A stretch of DNA of 64,000 nt from Candidatus Rhodoblastus alkanivorans (lineage in GTDB: Bacteria > Pseudomonadota > Alphaproteobacteria > Rhizobiales > Beijerinckiaceae). Positions within the stretch are counted from its first letter, which is position 1; the number at the start of each line of letters is the position of its first letter. Below, in pieces: positions 55,535-64,000 of this stretch. Where the stretch lies: NCBI RefSeq assembly GCF_022760755.1, contig NZ_JAIVFP010000002.1, positions 62,001 to 126,000 on the forward strand. The letters are read 5' to 3'. The notes beneath the pieces were generated by a model, which had not been told where the DNA came from, ran no database searches, and saw nothing but the letters and a program-made list of their open reading frames with translations. A program made the translations under genes and the position numbers.

Positions 55535-55960
55535 TTGGCGTTTTTTGCAGCCCTCCCACCATGCACCGTGGCGATGGAGGCCTGCGGTAGCGCTCATTAT
55601 TGGGTCCGCGAATTCGGAAAGCTGGGACATTCCGTCAAGCTCATCGCCCCGGCTTATGTGAAGCCATTCGTTAAACGACAGAAAAACGACGCTTGCGATG
55701 CAGAGGCGATCTGCGAAGCAGCGCAACGTCCGACAAAGAGATTTGTCTCCGTCAAGACCGAAGAGGCGCAAGCTGCGGCGATCCTGTTCCGCACCCGCGA
55801 TCTGCTCGTTCGCCAACGCACCCAAGTTATCAACGCCTTTTGCAGCCATTTGAACGAGTTCGGCATCGTTGTCGCAAAGGGGCCTCAACACGCGCCCAAG
55901 CTGGTAGAACCGAAAGACCTTCGGCGACAGCCGCCACAAGATGCATCCGAAGATCGAGCG
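55535..55960 (+). pseudogene. IS110 family transposase, N-terminal/middle fragment
   Basis: The text CTVAMEACGSAHYWVREFGK, KLIAPAYVKPFVKRQKNDAC and DAEAICEAAQRPTKRFVSVK is the DEDD domain of IS110 transposases. Both ends are missing. A matching C-terminal half of the same family on the same strand lies at 61513-61940. Confidence 0.82.
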
Positions 55961-56163
55961 AAAGCGGTTTGCTCATGCATGCCAGCTTCTTTCGCCAGCA
56001 CGCAGTTGGAATCTGACTGGCGCCACTTTGGGAATCTAAAGGGTGATGTGAGGTCCGCGGTGCGATGTTGGGCGCGGTCGGGCGCGGACCTCACATAACC
56101 CCTGGGATTCCCTAGCGAGGGTTTGCGTGATTCATGAGATGACGGCTTATGGATGGCTGATCA

Positions 56164-56590
56164 ATGGACGTGGACTGGCAAGCCGATATCGAACACTGGC
56201 TTGAGCTGTTTGTCGCGGCGTTGCGGTACAAGACGAGGGCGCGGATGTGTCCGGCCTATATTGCCGGACTGATTGGTCCGGGAGACCGCATGAGTGTTCA
56301 GCCGATGGCGGCGCGCGCTGGCGAGGTCGGCTACGATCAGCTTCATCATTTCGTCGCTGCCGGAGTTTGGGACAGTGCGCCACTCGAGGCAGCTCTGCTG
56401 AAGGAGGCAGATCGCCTGGTTGGCGACGAAGCGGGGTTTCGATGACACGGCGTTGCCCAAGAAGGGACGTCACTCGGTTGGCGTCGCGCCACAATATGCC
56501 TCGTCGCTCGGAAAACTGTCAGTCGCTGGTCTCAGTAACGTTGGCGTCGCGCGAGCTGCCGGAGACGATGGGCCTGCGGCTACTCTAGCT
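56164..56590 (+). pseudogene. IS701 family transposase, N-terminal fragment
   Basis: The frame MDVDWQADIEHWLELFVAAL, then CPAYIAGLIGPGDRMSVQPM and YDQLHHFVAAGVWDSAPLEA is the IS701 N-terminus. A frameshift near 56445 moves it to [20 protein letters not shown], then it ends. The catalytic part is lost. Confidence 0.78.
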
Positions 56591-57033
56591 TCTTGAAATA
56601 ACGGGCTTTGCGGCCGATCCAGTACAAGGGTCAATGGCACTAAAGAGCAGTATCGGGTGAGAATTAGTCGGGATAAAGGTATGGTGAGTTGGACGCAAGA
56701 TCCTTGAAGCGCTCAAATCCCGGGGAGGTCTTGCGGGCGGGGGTATCGCCAGCGCTCGCGTTTCGCTCCGCATCGGCGGGAAAAGCGAGGATGCAGCGCG
56801 GCTCCCTTCGTTGCATCGCGCGCCAATCGAGGTTCGTGCGGCCACGACTCGACGGCTTCAATCGGGGATGGCGACAGAGAATTTTCGCCGACGGGCGTTC
56901 AGAAGCATGCAACGAAATCTTGAGCGGTTCGGTCGTCCTGCAACGCGCGGCCCGGCAAGGCCGGCGGCGACATCAACTCCGATCCGTTTCTGGCAAGCGC
57001 CGGCAGGCGCACGATTAATGTGGAGGAAAATCT
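56591..57033. other. Promoter region of the aldehyde dehydrogenase gene
   Basis: About 440 bases with no gene I can support. It should contain the promoter of the dehydrogenase; no operator palindrome stands out. Confidence 0.35.
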
Positions 57034-58554
57034 ATGTATCAGGAAGCGGTCACAAAACTTACCGGCGAGAATCTGATCAAGGCCAAATTCGACAATTTCA
57101 TCGGCGGCAAGTGGGTCGCCCCGGTGCGCGGCGCTTATTTCGATAATGTCAGCCCGATCAGCGGCAAGGTTCTGTGTCAGGTCGCCCGCTCCACGGCTGA
57201 AGACGTGGAACTCGCCCTCGACGCCGCCCACGCCGCCAAGGATGCCTGGGGCGCCGCCTCCGCGACCGAACGCTCCAACGTGTTGCTGAAGATCGCCGAC
57301 CGCATCGAGGCCAATCTTTCGACCCTCGCGCTGGTCGAGACCCTCGACAACGGCAAGCCGATCCGCGAGACGACCTACGCCGACGTTCCGCTGATGGCCG
57401 ATCATTTCCGCTATTTCGCCAGCTGTTTGCGCGCCCAGGAAGGCGGCATCTCGGAAATCGACCACGACACCGTCGCCTATCATTACCATGAGCCGCTCGG
57501 CGTGATCGGCCAGATCATTCCCTGGAACTTCCCGCTGCTGATGGCCGCCTGGAAGCTCGCCCCGGCGATCGCCGCCGGCAACTGCGTGGTGATGAAGCCC
57601 GCCGAACAGACCCCGATCGGCATTCTGGTTCTCGCCGAACTGATCGCCGACCTGCTGCCGCCCGGCGTGCTGAACATCGTGAGCGGCTTCGGCGCCGAAG
57701 CCGGCAAGGCCCTGGGCCAGAGCAAGCGCATCGCCAAGATCGCCTTCACCGGCTCGACCGCAACCGGCCGCATGATCGCCCATTACGCCGCCGACAACCT
57801 GATCCCGGCGACGCTGGAGCTGGGCGGCAAATCGCCGAACATCTTCTTCGCCGACGTGATGGACGAGGACGACGAATTTTTCGACAAGGTGCTTGAAGGC
57901 TTCGCGCTCTTCGCCTTCAACCAGGGTGAAGTCTGCACCTGCCCCAGCCGCGCCCTGGTCCAGGAATCGATCTACGACAAGTTCATCGAGCGCGCCGTCA
58001 AGCGCGTCCAGGCGATCAAGCAGGGCAGCCCGCTCGACATGACCACCATGGTCGGCGCCCAGGCCTCGAACGACCAGATGCAGAAGATCTTGTCCTATAT
58101 CGACATCGGCAAGCAGGAAGGCGCGCAATGCCTGACCGGCGGCACGCGCGCCCATCTTGGCGGCGAGCTGGAAGGGGGTTATTACATCGACCCGACCGTC
58201 TTCCACGGCACCAACAACATGCGCATCTTCCAGGAAGAAATTTTTGGACCGGTGCTGTCGGTCGCGACCTTCAAGGACGAAGAAGAAGCCCTGAAGCTCG
58301 CCAATGACACGATCTACGGTCTCGGCGCCGGCGTGTGGAGCCGCAACGGCAACCGCGCCTATCGCATGGGTCGCGGCATTCAGGCCGGCCGCGTCTGGAC
58401 CAACTGCTACCACCACTACCCCGCTCACGCCGCCTTCGGCGGTTACAAGGAATCGGGCGTGGGCCGTGAGAATCACAAGATGATGCTCGACCATTATCAG
58501 CAGACCAAGAACGTTCTGGTCAGCTATAGCACCAAGGCTCTCGGCTTCTTCTGA
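57034..58554 (+). CDS. NAD-dependent aldehyde dehydrogenase (ExaC/AldB type)
   Basis: The 506-aa enzyme oxidises aldehydes to acids. Conserved parts: [20 protein letters not shown] (cofactor binding), [32 protein letters not shown] (general-base Glu) and [15 protein letters not shown] (catalytic Cys). The end [20 protein letters not shown] and ALGFF are typical of bacterial acetaldehyde dehydrogenases of the ExaC/AldB branch. GGAGG precedes the ATG. A strong terminator follows. Codon use is very GC-biased, unlike the IS debris around it. With the PQQ dehydrogenase it could finish alkane-derived alcohol oxidation. Confidence 0.93.
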   Translation: MYQEAVTKLTGENLIKAKFDNFIGGKWVAPVRGAYFDNVSPISGKVLCQVARSTAEDVELALDAAHAAKDAWGAASATERSNVLLKIADRIEANLSTLALVETLDNGKPIRETTYADVPLMADHFRYFASCLRAQEGGISEIDHDTVAYHYHEPLGVIGQIIPWNFPLLMAAWKLAPAIAAGNCVVMKPAEQTPIGILVLAELIADLLPPGVLNIVSGFGAEAGKALGQSKRIAKIAFTGSTATGRMIAHYAADNLIPATLELGGKSPNIFFADVMDEDDEFFDKVLEGFALFAFNQGEVCTCPSRALVQESIYDKFIERAVKRVQAIKQGSPLDMTTMVGAQASNDQMQKILSYIDIGKQEGAQCLTGGTRAHLGGELEGGYYIDPTVFHGTNNMRIFQEEIFGPVLSVATFKDEEEALKLANDTIYGLGAGVWSRNGNRAYRMGRGIQAGRVWTNCYHHYPAHAAFGGYKESGVGRENHKMMLDHYQQTKNVLVSYSTKALGFF

Positions 58555-58579
58555 GAACGGGCTTGATCAAAAAAATGAG

Positions 58580-58610
58580 CGCGGCCCTGGAGACGGGGCC
58601 GCGTTTTTTT
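58580..58610 (+). terminator. Terminator after the aldehyde dehydrogenase
   Basis: CGCGGCCC (58580-58587) pairs with GGGCCGCG (58596-58603) and is followed by TTTTTTT. A textbook rho-independent terminator 26 bases after the stop. Confidence 0.93.
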
Positions 58611-58692
58611 GCCGACGCCTATGTTGGCGTTAGGACTCAGACCCATAAAATGGTTGGCATGGGCGCGGCGTTATGATTCACGGATTCCGAGA

Positions 58693-59139
58693 GGAATCAG
58701 TGATGAATCGGGATCAATTCTGGCAGACACACAGTTTCCGAAGATCGCGCCGCATCTTCCCACGGATACGCGCGGCAAGCCGAGGGTCGATGATCTGCGC
58801 GTCATCAGCGGAATCGGTCGTGTGTTGAAATCTGGCGTTCGTTGGATCGACGCGCCTGCCGATTACGGACCGAAGAAAACGCTCTACAATCGCTATGTGC
58901 GCTGGGCCGCCAAGGGGCGTCTGGTCCGATCTTTTCCAGGCCCTTGCCCCTGCCGCAGTCCGCCGACCGAGGTGCTGATCGACTCTTCCGCCGTGAAGGC
59001 GCATCGCTCGGCTTCGGGCGGGAAACGTATGGCCCGCCCCGTCGGCAAGTGGTTTTTTCAGCTGGCTGAACAATCTGCGAAAACGTATCCGGCCTTTCCG
59101 CCAAGGCGGTTGGCCAAGATGGAGATCCGCGCGTCCTAA
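58693..59139 (+). pseudogene. IS5 family (IS427 group) transposase fragment
   Basis: The text FPKIAPHLPTDTRGKPRVDD, GPKKTLYNRYVRWAAKG and TEVLIDSSAVKAHRSASGGK is IS5/IS427 OrfA. Frameshifts occur near 58925 and 59030. No OrfB follows. Confidence 0.8.
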
Positions 59140-59298
59140 TCCTCATAAGGGGGCCGGCGTCGATGCGCCATTTTCTGCCCAAGGATTCCAGGACACCGGT
59201 CGACTGTCAGTCCATCTTCCTTTCACCACCCGCAGACATCGCAGGCCGGCAACGCTTTCGCGCCGGCCAATTCTCCTTCAAGCTGTCAGTGGAGCCGC

Positions 59299-59545
59299 CT
59301 AATAAACGCGTTCATGCCTCAGCATCGCCCAGACGATGCGCGCCATCTTGGCGGCAAGCGCGACGACCGCGACATTGCCCTGCGCTCGCGATAGTAAGCC
59401 GCGCAGCCAAGAGCCCAATCGGGTGTCGCTCTTTTTGAGCGTGGGCATGGCGGATCGGGCGCCTTGGATTATCATTTTGCGGAGATATTTACTCCCGCGC
59501 TTCGTAATGCCGGGCTTGTTTCGAAGACAGGCTTTCGCTTGGGCT
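59299..59545 (-). pseudogene. IS110 family transposase, C-terminal fragment
   Basis: The text RGSKYLRKMIIQGARSAMPT, then KSDTRLGSWLRGLLSRAQGN and ALAAKMARIVWAMLRHERVY ends with a stop at 59299. It is the end of a Transposase_20 domain; the rest is absent. Confidence 0.8.
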
Positions 59546-59549
59546 CAAG

Positions 59550-60170
59550 GGCACGATGAGCGAGGCCGAGTCGCTTATCCTCAAGGGCCGCTTGCGTGAA
59601 GGCCGGCGCGAGAAGGCCCGACGAGGCGCCGCGCGGCTACGTGCTCAAACCTTCCGGCGAAGTCGCGCTTGACCCTCACGGGGGCGTCCAACGCGCGATC
59701 CGGCTGGTTTTCGCTGTGTTTGAACGCCGCGGTTCGCTCAGCGGCGTATTGCGGTATCTGGTCAATCACAATCTGGAGCTGCCCGATCTCGTGCGCTGCG
59801 GCCCCGCCAAGGGCGAGCTTTGCTGGAGCCGTCCCCATCGCGCCACCTGGCGTGCTTCATCATCCCACCCAGGCCGGGGCCTATGTGTTTGGGCGACGGC
59901 GCCAGGACTGGCGTCGCCAACTTCCAGGCAAGCCGCCCAGCGACCGGCGCTTCGTGCGCGATCCTCAAAACTGGACCGTGCTTCCTCAGAATGCGTTTTC
60001 TGCCTATATCGAATGGAGCGTCTTCGAAAACAACCAGCGGCAGATGGCCATGAACCGCTCTCGCTATCCCGGCGTTCCGCGTGGCGGCTCTTGCCGCGCG
60101 ACAATCAGCATGAGAACGCGTGTCAATCAGGATGAGAATCTCCTGGAGGAAGGGCGTAGCCCGACCAGAG
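59550..60170 (+). pseudogene. Large serine recombinase, C-terminal remnant
   Basis: The text MSEAESLILKGRLREGRREK, then after a frameshift ALDPHGGVQRAIRLVFAVFE, RRGSLSGVLRYLVNHNLELP and further fragments (QNWTVLPQNAFSAYIEWSVF, ENNQRQMAMNRSRY) match the recombinase and zinc-ribbon regions of large serine recombinases. At least three frameshifts. The catalytic N-terminus is missing. Confidence 0.7.
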
Positions 60171-60180
60171 GCACAGCCTA

Positions 60181-60629
60181 ATGGCGAAGCGTTTTTTTGA
60201 AGCCTTCCGGCGATCGCGGCCAGCCGGTTAACCGGGGATTTTTCCGCATTGGAGAAATCGCCTTGTGCCCGGCCGCCATGTAACCGACCACCAGATGCAT
60301 GAAATTCCGTCAGACCGAGCCAGTCGCCTTTGTGGCGGCCAAGGCGTCGTTCAGGATGGCCACGGCCTATCGCATCGAATGAGATCCCCGCCTGCCGCCA
60401 GCAAAAAAAGAGCCGCTAGCAGGCGACAAAGCAACGAATAAGAACTGTTGCATTGAGGACACAATGCAAAAAAAATACCTTTTAGAAGCGCTGCACGAAT
60501 GTATATTTTTTAGATTGAAGCACAAATGTGCTAGCCGTCGGTGTCGGGCTTTGTCATCAGTCGGCGCAATATTGGCGCTTAATGGGCGACAGGAAGCGGT
60601 CAACGAAAATCAAATAGAGGGTCTTGGAA
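60181..60629. other. Upstream region of the OmpW-family gene
   Basis: About 450 bases. A 12-base palindrome CCGGTTAACCGG lies at 60224-60235. The last 200 bases are AT-rich (near 60440-60520), consistent with a promoter. No gene seen. Confidence 0.4.
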
Positions 60630-61361
60630 ATGACATTCATCCGTCGTGGCGCGATTGCGGCAATTCTGTTTGGCTCGATTGCGCTACCAGCGCTAGCGGC
60701 CGATCTTCCGTCCGGCGGGCAAGCGCCGGTCTTCACTCCCGTGGCTGACACGTTCGACCCGTTCATGATTCGCGTTCGCGGCCTTGGGGTTCTGCCGCAG
60801 GGACAGGGCACATCAGTGTCCGGCGCTGGTCCGATTTCTGGTACGCTTGCCGGCGCCTCACTATCTAATAATTTGGTTCCGGAAGGCGACGTCACCTATT
60901 TCATCACCCAACACTGGGCTGTTGAGGGGGTTGTCGCGGGGTTGATTCACGCTCGCCTGACTTCCAATGCTTTCGGCACGGCGGCCATCGCCAACACGAC
61001 ATTGCTGCCGCCGACGTTCACATTGCAATATCACTTCGCCTTAGGTCCGATCGACCCCTATGTAGGCGCCGGCGTGAACTATACTTGGTTTTTGTGGACC
61101 AAATCCTCGGTTCTTCCCTCGAATTCGGTCAATATTCACCCGAGCGCTGGATTGGCCCTGGATGCTGGTTTTGATTACTATTTGACTAAGCATTGGGCCC
61201 TGAACGTAGATGTCAAGAAGGTTTTCCTCGAGACTGCCGCCAATACGCCATTTGGCGTGAACTCTGTTCACCTCAATGCCAATCCTTGGCTGATCGCTTT
61301 TGGCGTGGGCTACCGGTTCGGCGGTGGCGGTGGGGAGACGCCGGTTGTCGCCAAGTATTGA
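60630..61361 (+). CDS. OmpW family outer-membrane protein (AlkL-like)
   Basis: The 243-aa protein has a signal peptide (FIRRGAIAAILFGSIALPAL, cleavage after ALA-AD) and the OmpW pattern: WAVEGVVAGLIHARLTS, LLPPTFTLQYHFALGPIDPY, VGAGVNYTWFLW, DAGFDYYLTKHWALNVDVKK and a terminal beta strand (GVGYRFGGG). OmpW-type barrels, including AlkL, let hydrophobic molecules cross the outer membrane. The ATG at 60630 is preferred to a TTG six bases earlier. The alkane-uptake role is inferred from the monooxygenase nearby. Confidence 0.88.
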   Translation: MTFIRRGAIAAILFGSIALPALAADLPSGGQAPVFTPVADTFDPFMIRVRGLGVLPQGQGTSVSGAGPISGTLAGASLSNNLVPEGDVTYFITQHWAVEGVVAGLIHARLTSNAFGTAAIANTTLLPPTFTLQYHFALGPIDPYVGAGVNYTWFLWTKSSVLPSNSVNIHPSAGLALDAGFDYYLTKHWALNVDVKKVFLETAANTPFGVNSVHLNANPWLIAFGVGYRFGGGGGETPVVAKY

Positions 61362-61512
61362 AACATAAAATGCGCCCTCGCTATGATTTCATGAATGTGG
61401 TCGACAGATCCGTTCAGAGGCGAATCGTGGCGAGGGATGTCAAGAGCGTCATGTTCCAAAAGGATTCGATTTCGGCCTTGTCGACGCCAAAGGAATCGGC
61501 GGCGTCGATGAT

Positions 61513-61940
61513 TTGCTGAATCTCGCTGAAAGTCAAACCGCCCTTCGAAACGCCGCCAGGGTGGCCGTCAAGGTTCTAGCTCATCAACTTGACGGGCTCG
61601 ACAAGTCGCTCAACGATCTGCGGGGCGAAATCGCCAGCGCTCAAGCGCAATGCGAGAAGAATCGTTTGCTCGACGAGATTCCCGGCGTGGGCAAGCTCAT
61701 CGCCACGGCGGTCGTCGCTAATGTGCCGGACCCGGGCGTGTTCAAATTGGGACGCGACTTTGCCGCCTGCCTCGGCATTACGCCGAGGCAAAGTCCGAGC
61801 GTCCGTTTGCCGACGCTCGGCGCCATCACCAAACAGGGCAATTGACACATCCGAACGCTGCTCGGTTCTCGCAGCGACCTCCCTGTTGCGCGTCATCGGC
61901 AAGCGCAAAGGCCCGTTGCACGATTGGTTAGATGTTTAGG
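61513..61940 (+). pseudogene. IS110 family transposase, C-terminal half
   Basis: The text LLDEIPGVGKLIATAVVANV, FKLGRDFAACLGITPRQSPS and LPTLGAITKQGN is the Transposase_20 domain. A frameshift near 61845 moves the end to ATSLLRVIGKRKGPLHDWLD. It fits the N-terminal piece at 55535-55960 in family and strand. Confidence 0.8.
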
Positions 61941-62165
61941 CCCGGCATTTGATGGATTGGATCGAGTCTGAATCGTTCGGGCTCTTTTGTCCATGCTTCG
62001 CAGACGGCTTCGTAAGGCGTGAGGCCCTTGAGCGTTTTCAACCGACGGACAAAATTGTAGGCGGCCACAAAGTTTTCGAGATGAGCCGCGAGCTGCGCGT
62101 GATCGTCATAGTGATAACGTTTGGTGGTCGCCTCCTTGATCGTGCGTCGCCTGTAAAGCGTACAG
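61928..62165 (-). pseudogene. IS481 family transposase, C-terminal fragment
   Basis: The text RRTIKEATTKRYHYDDHAQL, NFVAAYNFVRRLKTLKGLTP and PERFRLDPIHQMPGLN is the end of IS481 transposases. The upstream part is unrelated sequence. Confidence 0.82.
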
Positions 62166-62410
62166 GCAATCATCTTTAGTCGACGCCGGCTTACCTGTCG
62201 CCCGCCTCCTTCGCCTGCGTCTCGGTGATCGCGGAAAGGGCGGCGCTGGCCGATGTGGTTTCCACCGCCATTTCGGTGGTCGGTCCCGACAAGGGATTGA
62301 CTATGCTGGGTCATTACAAGGCCGACACCTGTGGCGTGAGCAAGGCGGGGAGGTCCGCGCGAGTCCGGGGTTTCCGCGGCAGAATCTTGCCAGGACGTCG
62401 CCGGCCGTTT

Positions 62411-63211
62411 CTATTCGTCGCTATGCTGGGCGGCCAAGGCGGCGCGCGCCGGCGGGTATTTCTGCGCGGCGGAGCGTTGCAGCCATTGCTCCGCCTGTTC
62501 CGCGTCGACGGGGCGGCCCTTGCCGGTCTTGAACATCACCGCGAGCGCGTATTGCGCCTCGGCGTCGCCCGCTTGCCCGGCGATCATGAACCGCCGCCCG
62601 GCCTCATCGAGGTCGCGCTCGACGCCCTGGCCGGATTCGTACATCCAGGCGAGTCGCGTCTGGGCGCGGCGGTCGCCGCTGTCGGCCAGTCGCTGGTAGA
62701 TCGCCGCCGCCTCGGCTTGGCGACCGCTGCTGCTCAGCAGTTCGGCCTGCTCGAATTCGCTGGGAGGTCGATCGGGGTGCGCCAGTGACGCCAGGCGATC
62801 GGCGGCGTCGTGGTCTCCCTGTTGCGCGGCGAGGCTCAGAAAGTGGCGCGCCTTGTCGATGTTTCGCAAGGGGCCGTCGCCGCTGTAAAGGACTCCCAGG
62901 CGGTATTGCGCCTTGAAGCCGCCCGCGTCGGCCGCCGCGACGTAAAGGGATTCGGCCTTGGCGAGATCCTTCGGTTCGCCAAGGCCGTCCTCGGCGAGGA
63001 TGGCGAGGTTGAACAGCGCGTCCGGGTTGCCACGTCCGGCCAGGACTTCCCATACATGCCGGGCGGCGTCGTAATGCGCCATTTTGAATTCGGCATAGGC
63101 CTTGTAATTGCCCATAGCCGGATCGCGAATCCAATCCGCTTCCGTGGTGTCCTGCGCAAAGGCCGGGCCGGCGCCGGCCATCGCGACGATGAGGAGGAAA
63201 ACATGTTTCAT
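62411..63211 (-). CDS. Secreted Sel1/TPR-repeat protein
   Basis: The 266-aa protein starts with a signal peptide (MKHVFLLIVAMAGAGPAFA, then QD). It then has Sel1-like repeats: ARHVWEVLAGRGNPDALFNL, AESLYVAAADAGGFKAQYRL, AAIYQRLADSGDRRAQTRLA and AGRRFMIAGQAGDAEAQYAL. GAGGAGG precedes the ATG at 63211. It lies 175 bases downstream of the PQQ dehydrogenase on the same strand, so a periplasmic role with that enzyme (for example assembly or cytochrome interaction) is possible. Confidence 0.82.
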   Translation of the reverse strand: MKHVFLLIVAMAGAGPAFAQDTTEADWIRDPAMGNYKAYAEFKMAHYDAARHVWEVLAGRGNPDALFNLAILAEDGLGEPKDLAKAESLYVAAADAGGFKAQYRLGVLYSGDGPLRNIDKARHFLSLAAQQGDHDAADRLASLAHPDRPPSEFEQAELLSSSGRQAEAAAIYQRLADSGDRRAQTRLAWMYESGQGVERDLDEAGRRFMIAGQAGDAEAQYALAVMFKTGKGRPVDAEQAEQWLQRSAAQKYPPARAALAAQHSDE

Positions 63212-63386
63212 GATTATGACCTTCGACCGGATGAGATGTTTGTGGCGCTCCTCCTGCCTCAGCCGGAAGAGCGCAATTTTTTCGCGCGCAACGACGCGTC
63301 GTGCCTGCGAAAACGCCGAAAGACTTTCGTTCACCAGATTTCGTCAGGCCGCTTCGACGAAGGATGGTGGAAGCGACCCGATTTCA

Positions 63387-64000
63387 TCAGTCGGTGGCGG
63401 AACGGGGAGCCAGCTTGAACACCCAGTAGGAGCCGCCCTGGTCGATTCCCTTGAAGGACTTGGCGACTTCGCCGCCCCACAGCGGAACAGCGCCGCCCCA
63501 ACCGGCCGAGATGCCGATCATTTGCGCGCCATCCTGCTCCCAGGCGATCGGCGGGGCGACAATGCCGGTGCCGACGTTGAACTTCCAGAGTTCGGCGCCG
63601 GTCTTGGCGTCGAAAGCCTTCAGATAGCCTTCAGGCGTGCCGGTGAAGACGAGGCCGCCAGCGGTGGTCAGGACGCCGCCCCACAGCGGAGCCTTGTTCT
63701 TGTATTCCCACACCACCTTCTGGGTGGCGGGATCGATCGCCTTCAGCGAGCCGATATGATCTTCGAAGACCGGCTTGATGTTGAAGCCCGCGCCAAGGAA
63801 GGCCGCACCCTTCTTGTAGACGACCGGCTCGTTGTGGATGTCCATGCCCCATTCATTCGACGGCACATAGAACAGTTTGGTCTGGTCGGAATAGGCGATC
63901 GGCATCTGGTTCTTGCCGCCGAGGAAGGACGGAACCGCGAAGACTTCGGTTCCCTTCTTGCCATCGGCCGACAAGGACGGATCGCCCGGACGGAAATCGT
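63387..64000 (-). CDS. PQQ-dependent alcohol dehydrogenase, C-terminal part
   Basis: About 204 C-terminal residues are inside the window; the gene continues past its end. The beta-propeller tryptophan-docking motifs are clear: [40 protein letters not shown], and [10 protein letters not shown]. The end [19 protein letters not shown] and GSYWVFKL resembles ethanol-dehydrogenase/MDH2-like enzymes more than MxaF. It oxidises alcohols in the periplasm and passes electrons to cytochrome c. It would take the alcohol made by the monooxygenase; the metal type cannot be judged from this part. Confidence 0.88.
   Translation of the reverse strand, partial: DFRPGDPSLSADGKKGTEVFAVPSFLGGKNQMPIAYSDQTKLFYVPSNEWGMDIHNEPVVYKKGAAFLGAGFNIKPVFEDHIGSLKAIDPATQKVVWEYKNKAPLWGGVLTTAGGLVFTGTPEGYLKAFDAKTGAELWKFNVGTGIVAPPIAWEQDGAQMIGISAGWGGAVPLWGGEVAKSFKGIDQGGSYWVFKLAPRSATD

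Noticed and set aside
56899-58494. 531-codon open frame opposite the aldehyde dehydrogenase
   Set aside because: It is the antisense shadow of a highly GC-biased gene: His/Asp/Gly/Val-rich, no known motifs, while the plus-strand frame has a complete enzyme signature.

Overview
The window looks like part of an alphaproteobacterial (Rhizobiales-type) megaplasmid. The strongest evidence is a complete repABC replication/partition cassette (12.8-16.4 kb, minus strand), with plasmid-typical companions: a RHE_PE00001/DUF1612 gene, DUF736, a Phd/VapC-type toxin-antitoxin pair, a serine resolvase and an RES/Xre toxin-antitoxin pair. High GC, GTG/TTG starts and a CIRCE-controlled groESL fit that group. 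No rRNA, tRNA or CRISPR array was seen.

Layout. 0.1-5.4 kb: an HTH protein, then a tightly spaced pair that I read as a candidate defence operon: an Abi/HEPN-like protein and a 1328-aa protein combining a PD-(D/E)XK-like nuclease, TPRs, a GreA/B C-terminal-like domain and a PIN-like nuclease. 5.6-12.8 kb: DUF1612 gene, a Tn7/Tn5053-like TniA-TniB-TniQ transposon, toxin-antitoxin pair and resolvase. 12.8-16.8 kb: repC, repB and repA with a candidate antisense RNA and two copies of a conserved 52-bp module. 17.4-21.9 kb: a Toprim-gene remnant cut by a 451-bp internally deleted copy of a second TniABQ transposon, followed by its full-length parent. 22-30 kb: accessory genes (DUF736, AbiEii-like nucleotidyltransferase with an upstream partner, a frameshifted type IIG/ISP-like restriction-modification gene, Xre/RES). 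30.4-44.4 kb: debris of IS21, IS110, IS200/IS605, IS481 and IS66 elements around intact groES-groEL, a GlxA-type regulator, a small monooxygenase-fold protein, a GFA-family protein, an integrase-type transposase and one intact IS66 element.

44.7-52.3 kb carries a soluble di-iron monooxygenase operon on the minus strand, in the order mmoD-X-Y-B-Z-C-orf-mmoG. By family it is the methane/butane monooxygenase group. mmoD lies first, upstream of mmoX, rather than between mmoZ and mmoC, and no mmoR is present. Three active-site-region positions of the alpha subunit (Gly114, Thr149, Leu280) carry residues I associate with butane monooxygenase rather than methane monooxygenase, so the substrate may be a short-chain alkane other than methane.

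53-64 kb: a DUF4242 protein, a TetR regulator with a clear palindromic operator, an NAD-dependent aldehyde dehydrogenase, an OmpW-family outer-membrane protein, a Sel1-repeat protein and the C-terminal end of a PQQ alcohol dehydrogenase, separated by IS fragments. Together, monooxygenase (alkane to alcohol), PQQ alcohol dehydrogenase (to aldehyde), aldehyde dehydrogenase (to acid), an AlkL-like porin and folding factors (GroESL, MmoG) would make a mobile alkane-oxidation module on a repABC replicon. The pathway assignment is inference; the individual families are well supported.
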